Under the pieces are notes generated by a model that saw only the letters and a program-made list of their open reading frames with translations, was not told the origin of the DNA and did not search any database. Shown one piece after another: positions 14,154 through 17,967 of a DNA stretch of 17,967 nucleotides. The stretch's first letter is position 1, and the number at the start of each line of letters is the position of its first letter. The stretch is from DASPFV01 sp035620975 (GTDB lineage Bacteria; Acidobacteriota; Vicinamibacteria; Vicinamibacterales; 2-12-FULL-66-21), in the NCBI GenBank assembly GCA_035620975.1, contig DASPFV010000266.1, forward strand, positions 1 through 17,967, given 5' to 3'. The position numbers were made by a program, and so were the translations under genes.

Positions 14154-14289
14154 GATAATCGCTGGTGCGGGCCAGGCCCCAAGTCAGCCAGCGCTTCCAG
14201 CCAGGACTCGACACGCTCATTGTCGAATGGGGCGCACGTCGTGATCGTTCCCCCAGACGGTTGAAGTGTGCATCCGCACCGCGATTATC
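14154..14289. repeat. Inverted repeat flanking the methyltransferase upstream region
   Basis: GATAATCGCTGGTGCGG (14154-14170) recurs inverted as CCGCACCGCGATTATC (14274-14289), identical over 16 bases apart from one extra T. The 103 bp between hold no gene. Both copies end in GATAAT/ATTATC, so on the minus strand the outer copy could also be a -10 box. It may be a small MITE-like element or a paired regulatory site for the methyltransferase gene. Confidence 0.5.
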
Positions 14290-14293
14290 ACGT

Positions 14294-14310
14294 CCGCCCG
14301 GCGCGGGCGG
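14294..14310 (-). terminator. GC hairpin after the exonuclease gene
   Basis: CCGCCCG-GCG-CGGGCGG is a perfect 7-bp stem with a 3-nt loop, 17 nt past the exonuclease stop on the minus strand. It lacks a T-tract, so termination efficiency is doubtful. Confidence 0.35.
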
Positions 14311-14326
14311 CAAGACTGATGAATGG

Positions 14327-14896
14327 TCAGGCAGAGGGCCGAAGCAGGCGGTGCAGGATCCGTGCAGTCCGACGCGCATCGGCGAGGGCGCGGTGGCGCG
14401 GCGTGTCGACGGCGTCGGGGGCCAGCTCGCGCACCGTCTGCGCGAAACTCCTGCTGCCGACCACGCGCGCAGCAAGCTTCTTCACATCGAGGAATGGAAG
14501 ATCGAGCCCGGGCAGGCCGTGAGCCTCCAGATCCAGATCGATCTGCCACAAATCGTACCGGCTCCAGGTGGCGAGAACGATCCCCTCCGACGGCTGCAGC
14601 CATTCCAGGAACAGCCGCAGCGCTTCAGGGAAGGCCGGAGCAGAATCGACGTTCTCCTGGGTGATGCCGGTGAGCTCGCGACAGAAGCTGGAAAGGCGAG
14701 GAAGCCGCAGCGGCCGGACGAACGTCTGGAACTCGGGCCACGGCGATTGGGGACTATCGAGCCGCAACAGCACGGCACCGATTTCGATCGTTTCCTTCTT
14801 CCGGCTGAACACGCCCTTCTTCCAACAGGTCGCCTCGACGTCGACCACGACGATGCGACGCTCGCCGGCGACGACGGCCTTTACTACGTCATCCAC
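14327..14896 (-). CDS. DEDDh-family 3'-5' exonuclease (ERI1/KapD-like)
   Basis: Numbered from the GTG at 14896, the 189-residue product has all five DEDDh residues: Asp19 and Glu21 in VVVDVEATCWKKG, Asp115 in ATWSRYDLWQI, and His168 and Asp173 in DTPRHRALADARRTARIL. ETIEIGAVLL and FCRELTGITQENVD are typical of the ERI1/KapD-like branch of RNase T-type exonucleases, which trim RNA or DNA 3' ends using two metal ions. The frame is open back to a TTG at 15010. Codon use stays coding-like to about 14950 and fades beyond, so the true start may be slightly upstream of 14896. It is divergent from the kinase at 15072. Its role could be RNA processing or a defence or signalling accessory. Confidence 0.85.
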   Translation of the reverse strand: MDDVVKAVVAGERRIVVVDVEATCWKKGVFSRKKETIEIGAVLLRLDSPQSPWPEFQTFVRPLRLPRLSSFCRELTGITQENVDSAPAFPEALRLFLEWLQPSEGIVLATWSRYDLWQIDLDLEAHGLPGLDLPFLDVKKLAARVVGSRSFAQTVRELAPDAVDTPRHRALADARRTARILHRLLRPSA

Positions 14897-15012
14897 GGCC
14901 GATAACTCAGGGCGGCTCTCGAACTCCTCGAGCGGCCATCGCTCATCAGCGACGCTCCCATGTGCCTTCCCGATGGCAAGTCTACTGGCACCCGTGCATG
15001 CTCCACTCAACT

Positions 15013-15047
15013 GAATTCCGCAGGAATTCGAGGCGCGTCGACTCGAC
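15013..15047. promoter_or_regulatory. Tandem palindromes upstream of the kinase promoter
   Basis: GAATTCC-GCA-GGAATTC (15013-15029) is a perfect 17-bp palindrome with a 3-bp centre. A second palindrome, GTCGA-C-TCGAC, lies at 15037-15047. They sit 8-42 bp upstream of the -10 box at 15055, covering the -35 region, which is a typical place for a dimeric regulator to bind. Confidence 0.4.
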
Positions 15048-15054
15048 CGTCTCG

Positions 15055-15060
15055 TATAAT
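15055..15060 (+). promoter_or_regulatory. Consensus -10 box of the kinase-PD40 gene
   Basis: A perfect TATAAT lies 11 nt before ATG 15072. The predicted transcription start falls near 15067, leaving about 5 nt of leader and no room for a Shine-Dalgarno sequence. No good -35 box is present at 17 bp, so activation by a factor bound to the upstream palindromes is plausible. Confidence 0.6.
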
Positions 15061-15071
15061 CGCCGGACCTG

Positions 15072-17711
15072 ATGACGCTTGCGACTGGCGCGAGGCTCGG
15101 CGCCTACGAGATCCTCGGACCGCTCGGCGCAGGCGGGATGGGTGAGGTCTATCGCGCGCGCGATACGAAGCTCGACCGCGACGTGGCGCTGAAGAGCCTG
15201 CCGGCGCTCTTCGCCGTCGATCCCGACCGCCTGATGCGGTTCGAGCGTGAGGCGAAAACCCTGGCCGCCCTCAACCACCCGAACGTCGCGCAGATCCACG
15301 GAATCGAGGACGCAGGATCGGTCCGCGCGCTGGTGATGGAGCTGGTCGAGGGGGAGGATCTCGCGCGGCTGATCGCGCGCGGGCCGATGCCGCCGGAGCA
15401 CGCCATAGGTATCGCCCGCCAGATCGCCGCCGCGCTCGAAGCGGCCCATGAAGCCGGCATCATCCACCGCGATCTCAAGCCGGCCAACGTGAAGGTGCGT
15501 GAGGACGGCACGGTGAAGGTCCTCGACTTCGGCCTTGCGAAGGCGCTGGACCCGGGCAGCAGCCGTGACGGGCTCTGCCACACGAACGGGGTGGCGGAGG
15601 GCATCAGCCCTGCCCAATCTCCTACCTTCACTTCTCCTGCGCTCACCCAGATGGGCGTGATCCTCGGGACCGCCGCCTACATGGCACCCGAGCAGGCGCG
15701 CGGAAAGAGTGTCGACAAGCGCGCCGATATCTGGGCGTTCGGGTGCGTGCTCTACGAGATGCTGACGGGGCGCGCCGTCTTCGCGGGGGAGACCCTGACC
15801 GATACGCTCGCCGCCATCATGACGCGCGACGCGGACCTCCAGGCGCTGCCGGCCACGACACCGGCGGCAGTCCGGCGCCTGCTCGCGCGCTGCCTCGAGC
15901 GGGATCCGAAGCAGCGCCTTCGTGACATCGGCGAGGCGCGAATCGCGCTGGAGGCTCCGGCGTTGCCCGGCGATGCCGGACCAGTCGCAGCCTCCTCCCG
16001 GCTCGGTACGCCCGTCTGGATCGCCGTCCTGGTCGTCGTCGCGGCCGCTGCGGCGTTCGCCGGCTGGCGGTTGAACGCACCGTCCGAGCCGCCGGTGCGC
16101 CGCCACACGATCCCCACACCCAGGGATGCACCGCCGTTCACCGCCGCCGTGTCGCCCGTCGGCAACGCAATCGCCTTCGTCGCCGCCGAACGCGTGTGGC
16201 TGCAGTGGCTGAACGCCTTCGCACCCGTCGAAGTGCCGGGGAGCGACGGCGCCCACGCGGTCTTCTGGTCGCCCGACGGCACGCAGGTGGGATTCGAGGC
16301 GCGCGGGCAGCTGTGGAGAGCGTCGGTCGCGGGCGGTGCGCCGCTCGCCATCGGGCACGTCCCGCAGGCGTTCACCGCGGCCGGCGGCGCCGCCTGGCTC
16401 GAGGACGGTCGTATCGTCTTCACCACAGGAGGATCGGGGCTGCTGGTGATCCCCGCCACGGGCGGCGAACCCGCGCCATTGCTCGAGATCGCCCCGAACG
16501 CGGATGCAGACTTCCACAATGCGTCGGGCCTTCCGGGCGGCCGGGGCGTCCTCTTCGTCCGCCACCCCGCCGTGGAGACCGAGCCGCTCAGCCTGGAACT
16601 GTACGTGCCGGCCGAGCGGCGGCGGCAGGTCCTCCACGTCCCGCGAAACAGCCTGTCGCGTCCGGTCTACGCGGCGAGCGGCCACATTCTCTTCGAGCAG
16701 GACGGCGGCGTCTGGATGCTGCCGTTCTCGATCGAGCGGCTGGAGGCCACGGCACCGCCCAGCCTCGTCGTGGCAGACGCGCGCGAGCCGTCGATCGCCC
16801 GCGACGGCACCCTGGTGATGCTGCCGGGCGACCAGAGCGGCGTCGACGCGCGGCTCACGTGGATCGATCGGTACGGCAGTACGTCTTCGGTGCTGGGGCA
16901 GGCAGGCTCGTCAATGCGGCACCCGCGGATCTCTCCAGATGGACGGTTCGTCGCCGCGACGGCCGGGACTTCCGGCGATACCGACGTCTGGGTGATCGAC
17001 GCGGCCCGCGGCACCGATCGCCGGCTGAGCTTCGACAGCGGACCCGACGTGCTCCCGTCGTGGACGCCGGACAGCCGCCACGTCGTGTATCACTGCGGCA
17101 CCGGCATCTGCGCGCAGCGTGCCGACGGCAGCGGCGGGCGCGTCGAGTTGATCGGCAGCACGATCCCCGTCAGTCCGCCGGTGATCTCGCCGGACGGGAA
17201 ATGGCTCGTCTTCGTCCGGGAAACGCAGCCCTCGGACGGAGATCTCTGGATGGTCGAACTCGGGCCGGACGGCCCGGTGGCCCCGGTGACCGCGACGCCG
17301 CGGCCGCTCATGCGGTCCGCACGGCTGCAGCGCCATCCCGACATCTCGCCGGACGGCCGCTTCATCGCCTACGTGTCGGCCGAAAGCGGTACCTTCTCGG
17401 CCTACGTGAGCCGCTTTCCCGACGGTGACGGCAAGTGGCAGGTCTCAGGCTCGTTCGGCGCCTGGCCCCGCTGGAGCCCGAAGCGCAACCGGCTCTACTT
17501 CCATGACGAATTCCGCCGAATCGCCGAGATGGAGGTGGACCTGACGACGACCTTCCAGCCCGGTCCAATCCTGGCCCGCGTCCCGGCGCTGGGGTTCGGA
17601 CAGGGAGGCTTCGACGTGGACGCCGGCGGCGAGCGGTTCCTGATCCCGCGGTCGCCTGGAGGCGAGCTGCGATCGGCGAGCCTGCTGGTCGTGCAGAACT
17701 GGCGGCCTTAG
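15072..17711 (+). CDS. Transmembrane Ser/Thr kinase with PD40 beta-propeller sensor
   Basis: The 879-residue product is a complete acidobacterial-type receptor kinase. The PknB-like kinase domain (about 12-290) has GAGGMG (19-24), Lys41, Glu60, HRDLKPAN (Asp134, Lys136, Asn139), DFG (152-154) and APE (205-207), so it should be catalytically active. The activation segment is long (about 50 residues) and Ser/Thr-rich (SPTFTSPALTQ), a likely autophosphorylation site. One transmembrane helix follows at about 314-334. The outer region carries PD40/TolB-like propeller repeats with motifs such as WSPDGTQV, ISPDGRFV, WTPDSRHV, ISPDGKWL, ISPDGRFI and WSPKRNRL, ending VVQNWRP. The propeller would sense something in the periplasm and signal inward through phosphorylation. 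It has its own near-leaderless promoter and is divergent from the exonuclease gene. Confidence 0.95.
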   Translation: MTLATGARLGAYEILGPLGAGGMGEVYRARDTKLDRDVALKSLPALFAVDPDRLMRFEREAKTLAALNHPNVAQIHGIEDAGSVRALVMELVEGEDLARLIARGPMPPEHAIGIARQIAAALEAAHEAGIIHRDLKPANVKVREDGTVKVLDFGLAKALDPGSSRDGLCHTNGVAEGISPAQSPTFTSPALTQMGVILGTAAYMAPEQARGKSVDKRADIWAFGCVLYEMLTGRAVFAGETLTDTLAAIMTRDADLQALPATTPAAVRRLLARCLERDPKQRLRDIGEARIALEAPALPGDAGPVAASSRLGTPVWIAVLVVVAAAAAFAGWRLNAPSEPPVRRHTIPTPRDAPPFTAAVSPVGNAIAFVAAERVWLQWLNAFAPVEVPGSDGAHAVFWSPDGTQVGFEARGQLWRASVAGGAPLAIGHVPQAFTAAGGAAWLEDGRIVFTTGGSGLLVIPATGGEPAPLLEIAPNADADFHNASGLPGGRGVLFVRHPAVETEPLSLELYVPAERRRQVLHVPRNSLSRPVYAASGHILFEQDGGVWMLPFSIERLEATAPPSLVVADAREPSIARDGTLVMLPGDQSGVDARLTWIDRYGSTSSVLGQAGSSMRHPRISPDGRFVAATAGTSGDTDVWVIDAARGTDRRLSFDSGPDVLPSWTPDSRHVVYHCGTGICAQRADGSGGRVELIGSTIPVSPPVISPDGKWLVFVRETQPSDGDLWMVELGPDGPVAPVTATPRPLMRSARLQRHPDISPDGRFIAYVSAESGTFSAYVSRFPDGDGKWQVSGSFGAWPRWSPKRNRLYFHDEFRRIAEMEVDLTTTFQPGPILARVPALGFGQGGFDVDAGGERFLIPRSPGGELRSASLLVVQNWRP

Positions 17712-17729
17712 TCCTGCCTTTTGAAATTA

Positions 17730-17757
17730 CGCCGCCGGCCGCTGCGCTCCGGCGGCG
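17730..17757. terminator. GC-rich hairpin after the kinase gene
   Basis: CGCCGCCGG and CCGGCGGCG form a perfect 9-bp stem around a 10-nt loop, 19 bp beyond the kinase stop. No T-run follows on the plus strand, so it may work as a factor-assisted terminator or 3'-end stabiliser. Confidence 0.45.
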
Positions 17758-17848
17758 CGCGCGCCCAGAACACCTTCAGCGCCGGCATCCGCGCGCGGAT
17801 CCGCCCCAGTTCGCCGTCTGCAGCACCGCTATCGCGGTCAGCTCGGAT

Positions 17849-17877
17849 TTGACCGATACACAACTTTCTGCGATTCT
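17849..17877 (+). promoter_or_regulatory. Promoter of the second antitoxin gene
   Basis: TTGACC (17849-17854), a 17-bp spacer and GATTCT (17872-17877) give a good -35 and a weak -10. The predicted start near 17884 leaves about 10 nt, containing GAGG (17886-17889) 4 nt before ATG 17894. Confidence 0.45.
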
Positions 17878-17893
17878 TACACATCGAGGCGAC

Positions 17894-17967
17894 ATGCGGA
17901 CGAATATCGAAATCGACGACACGCTGATGCGCCAGGCGATGCGCAGCAGCGGGGCGCGGACCAAACG
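17894..17967 (+). CDS. vapB: VapB-type antitoxin, N-terminal part only
   Basis: Only the first 24 codons are inside the window. They read MRTNIEIDDTLMRQAMRSSG then ARTK, which is the hallmark N-terminus of the VapB group that starts MRTNIEIDDxLM and continues into a ribbon-helix-helix fold. GAGG 4 nt upstream and a promoter in front support this start. A PIN-domain VapC gene should follow just beyond the window. It is unlike the antitoxin at 9723-9989 in sequence, so this would be a second, independent module. Confidence 0.75.
   Translation, partial: MRTNIEIDDTLMRQAMRSSGARTK

Noticed and set aside
14217..14273. 18-residue minus-strand ORF (MHTSTVWGNDHDVRPIRQ) behind a GATAAT box
   Set aside because: It has a well-placed -10-like box, but the box is part of the inverted repeat and the peptide has no recognisable feature; chance is likely.
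14982..16685. 567-codon minus-strand open frame
   Set aside because: It is antisense to the kinase-PD40 gene; long antisense frames are expected in GC-rich DNA with strong third-position bias.

Overview
The window is GC-rich bacterial DNA (strong G/C third-position bias, long spurious antisense frames) that most resembles an Acidobacteriota chromosome, probably a Vicinamibacteria-like lineage. This is inferred from gene content: membrane Ser/Thr kinases fused to PD40/TolB-type propellers, a kinase with a polytopic C-terminal membrane domain, and the remnant of a duplicated-orphan-permease (ADOP, MacB/FtsX-like) transporter. No rRNA, tRNA or CRISPR array was seen.

Layout. 1-215 is weakly coding and uncertain. 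216-2063 (+) is an N-anchored PD40 propeller, the sensor half of a kinase without its kinase. About 2200-2522 (+) is a frameshifted ADOP permease remnant. 2624-3326 (-) holds a nucleotidyltransferase-fold protein overlapped by a small ORF. 3722-6346 (+) is a kinase fused to a multi-helix membrane domain. 7676-6401 (-) is a tightly overlapping operon of ECF sigma factor, zinc anti-sigma factor and small membrane protein. 9086-7937 (-) is a DUF2089-like helix-turn-helix regulator overlapping by 80 bp a gene for an exported three-helix membrane protein, driven by a conspicuous AT-rich promoter. 9989-9319 (-) is a VapBC-type toxin-antitoxin operon. 10066-10472 (-) is a frameshifted kinase-core remnant. 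10556-10789 (+) encodes a small exported protein and 10915-13347 (+) a divergent SecA ATPase with a C-terminal membrane helix. 14139-13429 (-) is a methyltransferase with a signal peptide. 14896-14327 (-) is a DEDDh 3'-5' exonuclease. 15072-17711 (+) is a complete kinase-PD40 receptor. 17894-end (+) is the start of a second VapB-like antitoxin.

How it fits together. The region reads as a signalling and accessory neighbourhood: two intact transmembrane kinases, debris of others, a sigma/anti-sigma switch, an HTH-membrane pair, and a scatter of toxin-antitoxin-like and nuclease genes. Two observations span the window. First, TANNNT-type -10 hexamers lie only 6-11 nt before several start codons on both strands, implying leaderless or nearly leaderless mRNAs. 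Second, the orphan sensor half and the orphan kinase core suggest repeated breakage of kinase-sensor genes. The best candidates for undescribed biology are the DUF2089/membrane-protein pair, the membrane-anchored SecA with its small exported neighbour, and the exported methyltransferase.
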